Shown here piece after piece: positions 28,311 through 37,389 of a stretch of 64,000 nucleotides of DNA (position 1 is its first letter; each line of letters opens with the position of its first letter). Made by a program: the position numbers and the translations under genes. Under the pieces are notes generated by a model. The model saw nothing but the letters and a program-made list of their open reading frames with translations, had not been told where the DNA came from and did no database searches. The stretch is from JANQHO01 sp965218075. Lineage in GTDB: Bacteria; Bacteroidota; Bacteroidia; Flavobacteriales; Schleiferiaceae. Location of the stretch: the NCBI GenBank assembly GCA_965218075.1, contig CBDCJZ010000003.1:310001-374000 (forward strand). Direction: 5' to 3'.

Positions 28311-29564
28311 CTACAAAGCAAACTTATATCGGCATTCTATGAGTGGGGGGTTTTTAACACTACTAAGCCCTATAAAAAGTAATAGGCAATTAAAAGCGGC
28401 TGTCCCATTATGCCTCACAAGAACAGACTCTGTGGTCATGCTTATAAAAAAGAAGAGAGTAGCGCAGAATAGAATTCCATCTTCATTTTTTACGGCAATT
28501 CTTAAGAGAAAGTAAAAAAGGGAAAGTAATAATAGAGTCCCTGGTACACCAGTAGCTAGTTGGGTTTCTAGATATTGATTGTGAGCGTTATGATGCAGTT
28601 TTAATTTGTTGCAGTTCAATGATAGATATTCGTTCGATAATGCTTTTTGAGTATCACCAATTCCCACACCTAGCCAAAAGTTCTTCTTAATTGCATTAGC
28701 AGCAGCTGACCAAAGATATGCACGCAGGTCTTTTATTTTTAATCCTCCATTAGCAGATATATCATTGACTTTTAAGAAAGCTTCATCAAAGCGATAAGTA
28801 ATTTCCTTCGGTGCAAACCGAAATAAAATTGTAAGACCTCCTAAGAGACTAATGTAAAATACCATTAGAGACTTATAATTCTTCTGCTTAATAAGATAAA
28901 TTGAAAGATAGGCAGAAAGAGCAAATATAAAGGCGATAATATTAATGCGGCCTTGTAGTAAAAATAATGTCGCTACACAGAGTAAAATATAAAGGGCGAC
29001 TAAAATCTTTATAGAAACTCGTTTAAGGCTTTGAAAAACAGCTAAGGCCATAAAAAAGGAAATTCCAATGAAAATAGAAAAATAACCAGGATGTAAATCA
29101 CCCTGACTTAACTCCCTGAAAGATCTCAGAGTTTGTAACGAAGCTAATAAAAAGATATAGCGGGAAAAGAAATAAAGTAAAACTATAATAGTAGCTATCA
29201 TAAAACCTACAAAAGCCAAATTTCTAAGTTCTGACAACTTCTCTTGTGGATAAGAAACATAAGCTAGAGGAAAAAAGAAAAAAGTAGACAGTGTTTGCAA
29301 GCGGGTATAACCCTGTTCTAGGTTAAATGTATAAGTGAAACTGGACACATAAACCCCAAAAAACAGTAAGCAGATTAAAGCTATCTTTTTATTGGGGTTG
29401 GTTCGGTAATATCTGAGTAAGCTTTTGCTCAGTAGGGAATTTAGCACAAAAAGAATAATAAAAAATGTATTGATATAATTGGGTAAATAAAGCGTAGCAA
29501 TTACTAAAAGAAACAGCAATTGATAGCGGCAATGGTAGTTTTTAATCTCTAGGATAGAGAGCAT
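28311..29564 (-). CDS. O-antigen ligase-like membrane protein (Wzy/WaaL family)
   Basis: A 417-residue protein with about 10-12 transmembrane segments and the family features of O-antigen ligases/polymerases. There is a large periplasmic loop with FWLGVGIGDTQ and the HHNAHNQYLETQLATG motif, where the His/Asn pair is typical of the active-site loop. It may join O-antigen to lipid A core or polymerise surface glycan. It ends 7 nt from the convergent S41 gene, and dnaG ends 9 nt upstream of its start on the same strand. The exact substrate cannot be read. Confidence 0.85.
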   Translation of the reverse strand: MLSILEIKNYHCRYQLLFLLVIATLYLPNYINTFFIILFVLNSLLSKSLLRYYRTNPNKKIALICLLFFGVYVSSFTYTFNLEQGYTRLQTLSTFFFFPLAYVSYPQEKLSELRNLAFVGFMIATIIVLLYFFSRYIFLLASLQTLRSFRELSQGDLHPGYFSIFIGISFFMALAVFQSLKRVSIKILVALYILLCVATLFLLQGRINIIAFIFALSAYLSIYLIKQKNYKSLMVFYISLLGGLTILFRFAPKEITYRFDEAFLKVNDISANGGLKIKDLRAYLWSAAANAIKKNFWLGVGIGDTQKALSNEYLSLNCNKLKLHHNAHNQYLETQLATGVPGTLLLLSLFYFLLRIAVKNEDGILFCATLFFFISMTTESVLVRHNGTAAFNCLLLFIGLSSVKNPPLIECRYKFAL

Positions 29565-29573
29565 AGTAGAGGG

Positions 29574-31502
29574 TTATACCACTCGGTTTAGTTCCTTGTT
29601 AATCTGGTTTTTAAGTTGATTTAAGCGGTTAAATGTCTGCATCTCACTGTACCAGTTTTCGGTACCGTTTTTTAGTTTTGGTTCAATCTTTTTAATTAGC
29701 TGATTAATTCGCTTTTCCTTAAATCTTAAAAGTGCCTCTTCTGTATAATGTGGCAGAAAGGCATCTTTTTCAGGTAAAAATATCCCTTGCTTTCTCCAGT
29801 TATGCAACTCATATTTTTCAGTTACTAAATCTACTACTGCATCAATTACTTCCATTTTTTCCTGCCTTAAAAAATGTTCAGCCGTTAAAACCTTACCATC
29901 ACTTGTGTTGAAATATTCTCGGTACTCATTTATAATAAACTGAAAAATTTTATCCTCAAAGTTCAATTTGTCCCTACGCATTTCAGTAAGAATATAAGTA
30001 GCCAAAGATTCTTCTTCACCCTCTTCCAGATGTTTAAAATGAAATTTTCGGTCACCATAATTTAGAAGCAACCAGCACAAAGATTTTTCCTGATGATACG
30101 CAAAGGAATAGTCTTCAGCAAGAAGAGAATCCTGTTTTATCACCTTCATTTCAGTATTCTGCCGATTTACGATGTAGTTTTTTCTTTCTTTTTGGCGTCT
30201 TAGTTTTTCGAGTATTTGATCAAGCTCACTAAATAGAATTCGTTCCTCAATTTCCAGAATGTGGGCGACTTCCTTGATATATGCATCGCGCTGCAAGATA
30301 TCTGGCATAATAGCAATGCTTTGCACCATTTTGCGAGCTACTTTTGACTTTCCAAGCGAGTTTTCCCCAACTTCTTTTAGCAGTAACCTTGCCTTGAATC
30401 GCAAGAAATCCATTTTTTCTTTGCAGATAAAATCTCTTAATTCTTCTGAAGAAACTTTTTGGGCAAAGGAATCAGGATCTTCACCTTCAGGAAATAAAAG
30501 AACATTAACTGTTAAGCCTTCCTCCAGGACCAGGTCAATGCCACGTAGTAAAGCTTTGATACCGGCCGAATCACCATCATATAGAATAGTTATATTTTGT
30601 GTATGGCGCTTTATCAGATTTACTTGATTGGTAGTAAGAGAGGTGCCGCTGGAAGCCACTACGTTTTTAACTCCTGCTTGGTAGAGGCTGATTACATCGG
30701 TATAACCTTCTACCAGCAAACATTCATCTTCCCGCCTTAAATGTGATTTAGCTTGATACAAGCCGTAAAGTGTTTTGCTCTTGTGGTATATTTCACTTTC
30801 AGGACTGTTGAGATATTTAGCAATCTCGGCTTCTTTAAGTAACGTTCTTCCTCCAAATCCAAGTATCCTGCCTGTATGGCTTTGAATAGGGAACATTGCC
30901 CTGCCCCTGAAACGGTCCGTTTTATGCTGTTTGTCAACCTTAGTAAGACCGGTTTTTTCTAGAAATTCTAGTTGGTAGTTTTTCTTTACAGCAGCGTTGG
31001 TGAAAGCCCTATATTCATCTTGGCTATACCCGAGCTGAAAGGTTTTAATGGTATCTTCAGCAAACCCTCTTTCTTTGAAATAAGAGAGTCCTATGTTTCT
31101 TCCCTTATGAGTTTTCCAGAGTTGTTCTTGAAAATACTTGGATGCATATTCATTAACTAAATAAAGACTTTCTCTTTCAGAGTGTTTAGCTTTTTCCCGA
31201 TCAGTTTGTCCGGTTTCCCCAATTTCAATGTTATGTTTCTCAGCTAGGTAGCGAAGAGCTTCCGGGTAAGTGTAATGCTCATGTTCCATGAGGAAACTTA
31301 CTACATTACCCCCTTTTCCACTGCTGAAATCTTTAAATATCTGTTTAGTAGGGGAAACAAAAAAGGAAGGGGTTTTTTCATTGCTAAAAGGGCTCAGTCC
31401 CTTCATATTGCTCCCCACCTTTTTAAGGGTGATGAACTCACCTATAACCTCTTCAATGCGAACGGCATCGAAAATTCGATCAATGGTTTCATTATTAATC
31501 AC
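29574..31502 (-). CDS. dnaG: DNA primase DnaG with degenerate zinc-binding domain
   Basis: Primase makes RNA primers at the replication fork. The 642-residue protein has the N-terminal zinc-ribbon fold, the TOPRIM catalytic domain with LLVEGYTDVISLYQAG and ILYDGDSAGIKA, and a C-terminal helicase-interaction region. The zinc ligands are missing. By alignment with the E. coli CPFHNEKTPSF...HCFGC pattern, this protein has SPFSNEKTPSF...KDFSS, so Ser37, Ser40, Asp58 and Ser61 stand where Cys, His, Cys, Cys should be. From memory, this replacement occurs in other Bacteroidota primases, so it is probably a lineage trait and not damage. All other catalytic features are intact. Confidence 0.96.
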   Translation of the reverse strand: MINNETIDRIFDAVRIEEVIGEFITLKKVGSNMKGLSPFSNEKTPSFFVSPTKQIFKDFSSGKGGNVVSFLMEHEHYTYPEALRYLAEKHNIEIGETGQTDREKAKHSERESLYLVNEYASKYFQEQLWKTHKGRNIGLSYFKERGFAEDTIKTFQLGYSQDEYRAFTNAAVKKNYQLEFLEKTGLTKVDKQHKTDRFRGRAMFPIQSHTGRILGFGGRTLLKEAEIAKYLNSPESEIYHKSKTLYGLYQAKSHLRREDECLLVEGYTDVISLYQAGVKNVVASSGTSLTTNQVNLIKRHTQNITILYDGDSAGIKALLRGIDLVLEEGLTVNVLLFPEGEDPDSFAQKVSSEELRDFICKEKMDFLRFKARLLLKEVGENSLGKSKVARKMVQSIAIMPDILQRDAYIKEVAHILEIEERILFSELDQILEKLRRQKERKNYIVNRQNTEMKVIKQDSLLAEDYSFAYHQEKSLCWLLLNYGDRKFHFKHLEEGEEESLATYILTEMRRDKLNFEDKIFQFIINEYREYFNTSDGKVLTAEHFLRQEKMEVIDAVVDLVTEKYELHNWRKQGIFLPEKDAFLPHYTEEALLRFKEKRINQLIKKIEPKLKNGTENWYSEMQTFNRLNQLKNQINKELNRVV

Positions 31503-31668
31503 AGTAAAACAAAGATATATAAATATCGACTGAGCTAATGAACTTATACTACGATGATATAGAAAGCTATTTTAAGTGAAAGCCAGCTATAGATCTCCAC
31601 AAAAGGTTTCGAAGAAGGGTCAAATACCTCACCTGATAATAGTCGGGTTTAATTATAGATTTAGTTAA

Positions 31669-32643
31669 TTATTCATTTCGAGATATAATGTATTCAGCTA
31701 AATTTTTCAAAGATTCTTTTTCAGTATTTTGTTCATAGGGCTCTAAAATGTCTATAGCCTGCTGGCAATAACTTGTCATTTTTTGTTCAGCATGCTCTAC
31801 TCCGCCTAATTGGCAAACCATTGCCGTTACTTGTTCTACTTTCTCGCGATTGCGGTTGTATCTCTTAGCTACATTAATCATAAAACGCTTATCCTTTTTA
31901 GAAGCATGGTTAAGGGCGTAAATTAAAGGGAGAGTCATTTTCTGCTCTCTAATGTCAATTCTGGTAGGTTTTCCGACATTGGTATTTACCTGGTAATCAA
32001 AAAGATCATCTTTTATCTGGAAGGCCATACCTAATAGTTCCCCAAACTGACGCATTTCGTTTGTAATTTTTTCATCCTGCCTTACAGAAGCGGCTGCCAC
32101 ACCACAGCAAGAAGAAATGAGAGAAGCTGTTTTTTTCCGAATGATCTCGTAATAAATAGATTCGTCAATGTTTAGATTACGAGCTTTTTCAATCTGGAGT
32201 AGCTCACCCTCACTCATTTCCTTTACTGCCGTACTGACTATTTTCAGTAATTCATATTCTTTATTATCTACGGCTAGCAACAGTACTTTTGAAAGAAGGT
32301 AATCACCTACCAATACCGCTATCTTGTTTTTCCAGAGGGCATTAAGAGAGAAAAAGCCTCTTCTCTTATCAGAATTGTCTATCACATCATCATGTATTAA
32401 GGTAGCAGTGTGCATGAGCTCAACTAAAGCAGCTCCCCGGTAGGTGGTTTCTGTTATTTTGCCCAACATTTTGGCAATAAGAAAAACCAGTATAGGCCGA
32501 AGTTGTTTACCTTTCCGTTTTATGATGTAGTAAGTAATGCGATCTAGCAATGGTACTTTGCTAGTCATAAGCTCACGAAATTTAGGCTCAAAAGCCTCTA
32601 TCTCTTTGGCAATGGGCTTTTTTATTTGGTCTATGTAGTTCAC
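31669..32643 (-). CDS. Long-chain polyprenyl diphosphate synthase
   Basis: A 324-residue trans-isoprenyl diphosphate synthase that extends isopentenyl units into the chain used for menaquinone side chains. The first Asp-rich motif is HDDVIDNSDKRR (Asp85, Asp86, Asp89) and the second is FQIKDDLFDY. KGKQLRPILVF near residue 45 is the substrate-binding Lys/Arg region. The small residues just before the first motif suit a long-chain product. Chain length cannot be fixed from sequence alone. Confidence 0.92.
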   Translation of the reverse strand: MNYIDQIKKPIAKEIEAFEPKFRELMTSKVPLLDRITYYIIKRKGKQLRPILVFLIAKMLGKITETTYRGAALVELMHTATLIHDDVIDNSDKRRGFFSLNALWKNKIAVLVGDYLLSKVLLLAVDNKEYELLKIVSTAVKEMSEGELLQIEKARNLNIDESIYYEIIRKKTASLISSCCGVAAASVRQDEKITNEMRQFGELLGMAFQIKDDLFDYQVNTNVGKPTRIDIREQKMTLPLIYALNHASKKDKRFMINVAKRYNRNREKVEQVTAMVCQLGGVEHAEQKMTSYCQQAIDILEPYEQNTEKESLKNLAEYIISRNE

Positions 32644-32746
32644 TGTAAGAAGAGAGCCAAAGTTAATAAGGGAAAGACAGAAGTAGTGAAAAACGAATAT
32701 GAGTTTTACTTTACCTCTACTTAATTAAAAGGAATCACGTCTAAAA

Positions 32747-33802
32747 CTATAAGATCAACATTGCATCACCGTAGCTCAAAAAGCGATACCTTTCTTTAAT
32801 AGCTTCTTTATATAACTTCATGGTTTCACGATAGCCAGCAAAAGCAGCTGTCATAATCATCGAAATACTTTGAGGCTGGTGGAAGTTGGTAATCATACAA
32901 TTAGCTACATTAAAGTTATAGGGAGGAAAGATAAATTTGTTGGTCCAACCTTTATAAGGTTTCAGGTGCCCATCCGTGCTAACGCTACTCTCCATAGCAC
33001 GCATAACGGTGGTACCTATCGCACATATTCTTTTTTTATTATCAATGGCGCGGTTCACCTTCTGAGTAGTTTTATCGTATATCCAAAACTCCTCATTGTC
33101 TATTTTATGTTTGCTCAGGTCTTCTACCTCTAGTGGTCGGAAAGTTCCTAAGCCTATGTGTAGTGTTAGTTCCGCAAAGTTGATTCCTTTGATCTCCAAG
33201 CGCTTTACTAGCTGCTTGGAAAAGTGCAGACTGGCTGCTGGTGCAGCTATAGCACCTTTATGTTTAGCGAATATGGACTGATAGCGTTCATCATCATCTC
33301 TGTCTGGTTCACGCTGAATATACTTGGGTAAGGGTGTTTGGCCTAGCTCCTCTAGTTTATTACAGAATTCTTGGTATGAACCATCATATAGAAATCTCAA
33401 GGTACGTCCACGAGAAGTAGTATTGTCAATTATTTCGGCCATTAGGCTTTTGTCTTCGCTAAAGTAAAGTCTGTTACCAATTCTGATCTTGCGGGCCGGA
33501 TCCACTAAAACATCCCACAGACGGCTTTCAGCGTCTAATTCACGCAGTAAGAACACTTCAATTTTAGCACCGGTCTTTTCCTTATTACCATATATCCGGG
33601 CATGAAAAACTTTGGTATTGTTAAGTACCATTACGTCTTCCTTATCAAAATAGTCAATAATTTCATGGAATATCTTGTGTTCTATTTTGCCACTGTTGCG
33701 GTGAAAAACTAAAAGACGACTTTCATCACGGCAAATAGCAGGACGTTTAACTATAAATTCTTCTGGCAAGTGATAGTTAAAATGAGAAAGTTTCATTTTC
33801 AT
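32747..33802 (-). CDS. queA: S-adenosylmethionine:tRNA ribosyltransferase-isomerase
   Basis: Builds epoxyqueuosine in tRNA anticodons by moving the ribosyl part of S-adenosylmethionine to preQ1. The 351-residue protein has the family signatures RDESRLLVFHR, VLNNTKVFHARI, the AAPAASLHFS motif, the HIGLGTFRP motif and MITNFHQPQS. Length is normal. Start is at MKMKLSHFNYHLPEEFI; a second Met two codons later is possible. It implies that the organism makes or imports queuosine precursors. Confidence 0.96.
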   Translation of the reverse strand: MKMKLSHFNYHLPEEFIVKRPAICRDESRLLVFHRNSGKIEHKIFHEIIDYFDKEDVMVLNNTKVFHARIYGNKEKTGAKIEVFLLRELDAESRLWDVLVDPARKIRIGNRLYFSEDKSLMAEIIDNTTSRGRTLRFLYDGSYQEFCNKLEELGQTPLPKYIQREPDRDDDERYQSIFAKHKGAIAAPAASLHFSKQLVKRLEIKGINFAELTLHIGLGTFRPLEVEDLSKHKIDNEEFWIYDKTTQKVNRAIDNKKRICAIGTTVMRAMESSVSTDGHLKPYKGWTNKFIFPPYNFNVANCMITNFHQPQSISMIMTAAFAGYRETMKLYKEAIKERYRFLSYGDAMLIL

Positions 33803-33899
33803 AGTCTGCAGATATTGAAGGATTAAAGATTAATAGAACTCTAAAAATTCGGGAAAGATACAACCCAGTAGAAAAAGAAAGTTTAATTATCCGAATTTT

Positions 33900-34409
33900 T
33901 TATTCTTTGCCGAAACGGCGCCGAATTAATTCCATGAAACGTATTTCGTATTCTTCTTTCTGATGCCAGTTATAGTCTGGTTTTACTATTTGTTCAATAA
34001 AGCTTTCTGCTTGAGTAAAGCTCTCAAAGGTATTGAGTTGGGAAAGCACCCGATTAAAATCTTCCTGCTGACTGGAAAACAGATGTTTTACAAAAGAAAT
34101 TCGGTCATTGAATCCCATATCAATACTACCCATACCTAACTTACTATTCAACGAAGTTTTTTTGCTCACAACGGGTTTCAGGTCATCTTTGTTTTCCATT
34201 ACAACTTCATGGGAAAATGTTCTTTCAGCAGGTTCCTCGTGTTTGTCATTAGCTTGGGTAGATTTCTGTATGTATAGAAAATTCAATACCAAAAGTTTTT
34301 CGTACAACACCCGAGCCTGAGTCAGTAGATCTGTTAAATCTGGCTCATCTGAGCTTTTTATAATTGACTGACAAAGTTGTTTTAATTCATCTTTTACTTG
34401 TTTTTCCAT
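33900..34409 (-). CDS. Conserved Bacteroidota protein of unknown function
   Basis: A 169-residue protein, cytoplasmic by the absence of a signal or membrane helix. The N-terminal half is helical and variable. The C-terminal half has the pattern SIDMGFNDRISFVKHLFSSQQEDFNRVLSQLN, then EQIVKPDYNW and RFMELIRRRF, which I recognise as widespread in this phylum without a known role. It is probably a monocistronic unit upstream of queA. No function is inferred. Confidence 0.8.
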   Translation of the reverse strand: MEKQVKDELKQLCQSIIKSSDEPDLTDLLTQARVLYEKLLVLNFLYIQKSTQANDKHEEPAERTFSHEVVMENKDDLKPVVSKKTSLNSKLGMGSIDMGFNDRISFVKHLFSSQQEDFNRVLSQLNTFESFTQAESFIEQIVKPDYNWHQKEEYEIRFMELIRRRFGKE

Positions 34410-34693
34410 GCTTTCACTTATATTTTTGTTTCCTCTCGTTTTACGTATGAAAAGTACAAAATGTTTCTTGAAAATCCCATAAGCTATCGTAAAAAGTAGG
34501 GTTGGTTTAATCAGGTCATAGTGAAGACTTGGAATGAGTTAGTCAATTGTGGCTTCAAAATAGTCATAGCCAGCTTAAGCTCAAATCTTAAAGGCGAACC
34601 TTTTACGCCAATGTCTAACCTCCTGGTATTTTTTGGAAGAGCATAAGAATACGAACCCTTAAGCTAGGCCGGGTTTAATGAAACGATAAAAAG

Positions 34694-37168
34694 ATGGCTC
34701 ATCGAAAACTTAAAAAAATTGCCAGATGGATAAAGGCAGAGGAATACTTGTTGAATCCTGACGTAGAAATTGTGCATCTCTTATTTGATTCTCGTAAATA
34801 TCGAGACAATACTCAAACACTTTTTTTTGCTTTGAAGGGAAGTCATCATAATGGATATGATTATCTGATTGAGCTATACAATAGGGGTGTTTCCAATTTT
34901 GTAGTAGAGCAAATTCCCAAAGAACTAAGGGGAAAGGCAAATTTTCTTTTAGTAAAAAACAGCCTTACCGCTCTACAGAAACTGGCCTTGAAAATTCGAG
35001 AAACGTCAGCAGCAACAATAATCAGTATTACCGGCAGCAATGGGAAGACCATTCTCAAAGAATGGTTGTATCAGCTATTGCGATCTTCCTTTAAGGTAAG
35101 TCGAAATCCCAAAAGCTACAACAGTCAACTGGGAGTACCGATTTCTATTTGGGAACTAAATAAAGATGATGATTACGGCATTTTTGAGGCGGGCATTAGC
35201 CAACCGGGAGAAATGGAAAAACTGGAAAAGATATTATACCCAAAAATTGGAATTTTCACTAATATTGGCTCTGCCCATCAAGAGAATTTCGACTCATTAT
35301 CCCAAAAGATAAGAGAAAAGCTAAAACTCTTTTACAATAGTAAATATCTTATTTTTTGCGAAGACCACCCGGAGATTAAAGAAGAAATAACACTTTCTGA
35401 TAAATTAAAACAAACTACACTTTTTTCTTGGTCATTTAAAGATGACTCTGCAACGGTGTATGTGGAAAAGCTGGAAGAGCGATCTGGGCAAACTCATATT
35501 CACTACATATTTAATGGACAAAACTATCAAGCGACGATTCCTTTCACGAACAGCTCTTCGTTGGAAAACGCGCTTCACTGTCTTAGTCTTGGCCTGCTCA
35601 CTAGCTTTGACTCGGATTTAATTGCCGAAAAATTAAGTCAGATGGAACCCGTAGCTATGCGCTTAGAATTGAAAAACGGGCAACACGGTAATATCATTAT
35701 TAACGATGCTTATAATGCTGACTTAGAATCATTAAGAATAGGGCTAGAATATCTTAGTGAGCAAGGGCAAAAACGGAAAAAAGTGTTAATCCTTAGTGAT
35801 ATTTTGCAAACAAGCCTCGCTCCTAAAGAATTGTACTGGAAAGTAGGCAGAATGTTGCAAAGTTTTAAGTTGGATAGGGTAATCACAGTAGGAGAGGAGT
35901 CCAAAGAGCTACAAAACTATTTTGAAGGGAATTTACAAAACTACAGCTCTCCAGAAGAACTGCTCAAGGCTCTACCAGGTTTATATCTACAAAACTCGGC
36001 TGTATTATTAAAGGGAGCTCGGGTTTTCCACTTTGAGAAAATAGATGCCTTGCTAGAGGAAAAAACCCATGAAACTACGTTGATGATCAGCCTTAGCCAT
36101 ATGGTAAATAACCTGAACTACTATCGTAGAAGATTACGGCCGGGAGTCAAAATTATGGCAATGGTAAAAGCCTTTGGTTATGGTAGCGGGTCCCATGAAA
36201 TAGCTGGTGTTTTACAATACCACAAGGTGGACTATTTGGCAGTAGCTTATGTTGATGAAGGCGTAGAACTACGCAAGACAGGGATTAGCTTACCGATAAT
36301 GGTAATGAACTCAGAAATATCTTCTTTGGATGAACTACTAGATTATAAACTAGAACCTGAGATATACAGTTTTAGGTTGCTGAAAGCCGTAAGCAAAAAA
36401 GTAATGACTGAGCAGCTAACAGACCCCTATCCCATTCATCTAAAGTTGGAAACGGGGATGCATCGTCTTGGATTTGAGAAAGTAGATTTGCCAGAATTGA
36501 CTCAACAATTGAAAGAGTCGCCCCATCTGAAAATAGCTTCCGTGTTTTCACACTTGGCGGCAGCAGATGATATTGCAGCAAAAGAATACACCCTCCAACA
36601 AATTTCTATTTTTAAAGAGCTTACTCAATTTTTGAGCAAAGAACTAAACCAAAGATTTAGTCGTCATATTCTCAATTCTTCGGGGATTAGCTATTATCCA
36701 AAGGCTCAGTTTGATATGGTACGTTTAGGAATAGGACTGTATGGTATTTCGTCAGACAAAGAAGAAAGAAAGTTTTTAAAGCCAGTGAGTTCTTTAAAAG
36801 CTACAGTTTCTCAAATTAAGCAGCTCCAGCCAGGAGATGCCGTAGGTTACAAATGCTCTTTTAAAGCCAAAGAGCCAAAGACTATTGCCACGCTCTCCAT
36901 TGGTTATGCAGATGGTTTCTACAGGAAGCTGGGCAATGGTATAGGTGAAGTAGCCATAAATGGGCAGCGGCATAAAGTGGTGGGTGAAATATGCATGGAT
37001 ATGATTATGATCGATATTACTGGTTCAGAGGTAAGAGAAGGAGATGAGGCCGAGATTATAGGTCCTGTTATCAGCATATATGAACTGGCTGAAAAAATGA
37101 GTACGATTCCTTATGAAGTACTCACGGGAATTTCACAACGAGTAAAACGGGTTTACTTGATAGAATAA
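34694..37168 (+). CDS. murF-alr: Bifunctional UDP-MurNAc-tripeptide:D-Ala-D-Ala ligase / alanine racemase
   Basis: An 824-residue fusion. The MurF part (about 1-455) adds D-Ala-D-Ala to the murein precursor. It has the ATP loop TGSNGKT (residues 113-119), the Mur-ligase segment around residues 184-200 and INDAYNADLESL. The Alr part (about 460-824) makes D-alanine with pyridoxal phosphate. Lys492 in MVKAFGYGSGS is the Schiff-base lysine, and the second catalytic site is GLGIGLYGI-like (here LGIGLYGIS). This fusion is known in Bacteroidota. It lets one polypeptide supply D-Ala and use the dipeptide made from it. The D-Ala-D-Ala ligase itself is not in the window. Confidence 0.95.
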   Translation: MAHRKLKKIARWIKAEEYLLNPDVEIVHLLFDSRKYRDNTQTLFFALKGSHHNGYDYLIELYNRGVSNFVVEQIPKELRGKANFLLVKNSLTALQKLALKIRETSAATIISITGSNGKTILKEWLYQLLRSSFKVSRNPKSYNSQLGVPISIWELNKDDDYGIFEAGISQPGEMEKLEKILYPKIGIFTNIGSAHQENFDSLSQKIREKLKLFYNSKYLIFCEDHPEIKEEITLSDKLKQTTLFSWSFKDDSATVYVEKLEERSGQTHIHYIFNGQNYQATIPFTNSSSLENALHCLSLGLLTSFDSDLIAEKLSQMEPVAMRLELKNGQHGNIIINDAYNADLESLRIGLEYLSEQGQKRKKVLILSDILQTSLAPKELYWKVGRMLQSFKLDRVITVGEESKELQNYFEGNLQNYSSPEELLKALPGLYLQNSAVLLKGARVFHFEKIDALLEEKTHETTLMISLSHMVNNLNYYRRRLRPGVKIMAMVKAFGYGSGSHEIAGVLQYHKVDYLAVAYVDEGVELRKTGISLPIMVMNSEISSLDELLDYKLEPEIYSFRLLKAVSKKVMTEQLTDPYPIHLKLETGMHRLGFEKVDLPELTQQLKESPHLKIASVFSHLAAADDIAAKEYTLQQISIFKELTQFLSKELNQRFSRHILNSSGISYYPKAQFDMVRLGIGLYGISSDKEERKFLKPVSSLKATVSQIKQLQPGDAVGYKCSFKAKEPKTIATLSIGYADGFYRKLGNGIGEVAINGQRHKVVGEICMDMIMIDITGSEVREGDEAEIIGPVISIYELAEKMSTIPYEVLTGISQRVKRVYLIE

Positions 37169-37222
37169 AATAGAGTTTAATGATAGAATTTGTATTTAGT
37201 TAGGCATAGAAAACCGATTATC

Positions 37223-37239
37223 AGTTTCTTTGAGAAACT
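37223..37239. terminator. Possible weak bidirectional terminator hairpin
   Basis: A 7-bp perfect stem AGTTTCT-TTG-AGAAACT lies between the convergent ends of murF-alr and valS. No long T tract follows on either side. This is a weak call based on position. Confidence 0.25.
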
Positions 37240-37389
37240 CTGAAGTGAAAAATTTCATGAAATAAGTCAGACTATGTTAAATGTTGGGTTTGATTTATCC
37301 AGTGTCCTTGCTGCGCCTCTCGTTAATTGGTAAAATTTAGCACTGCAAGCTTAAAGCGGTCTCCAATTGAGCAATTTTCTCACGGAAAA

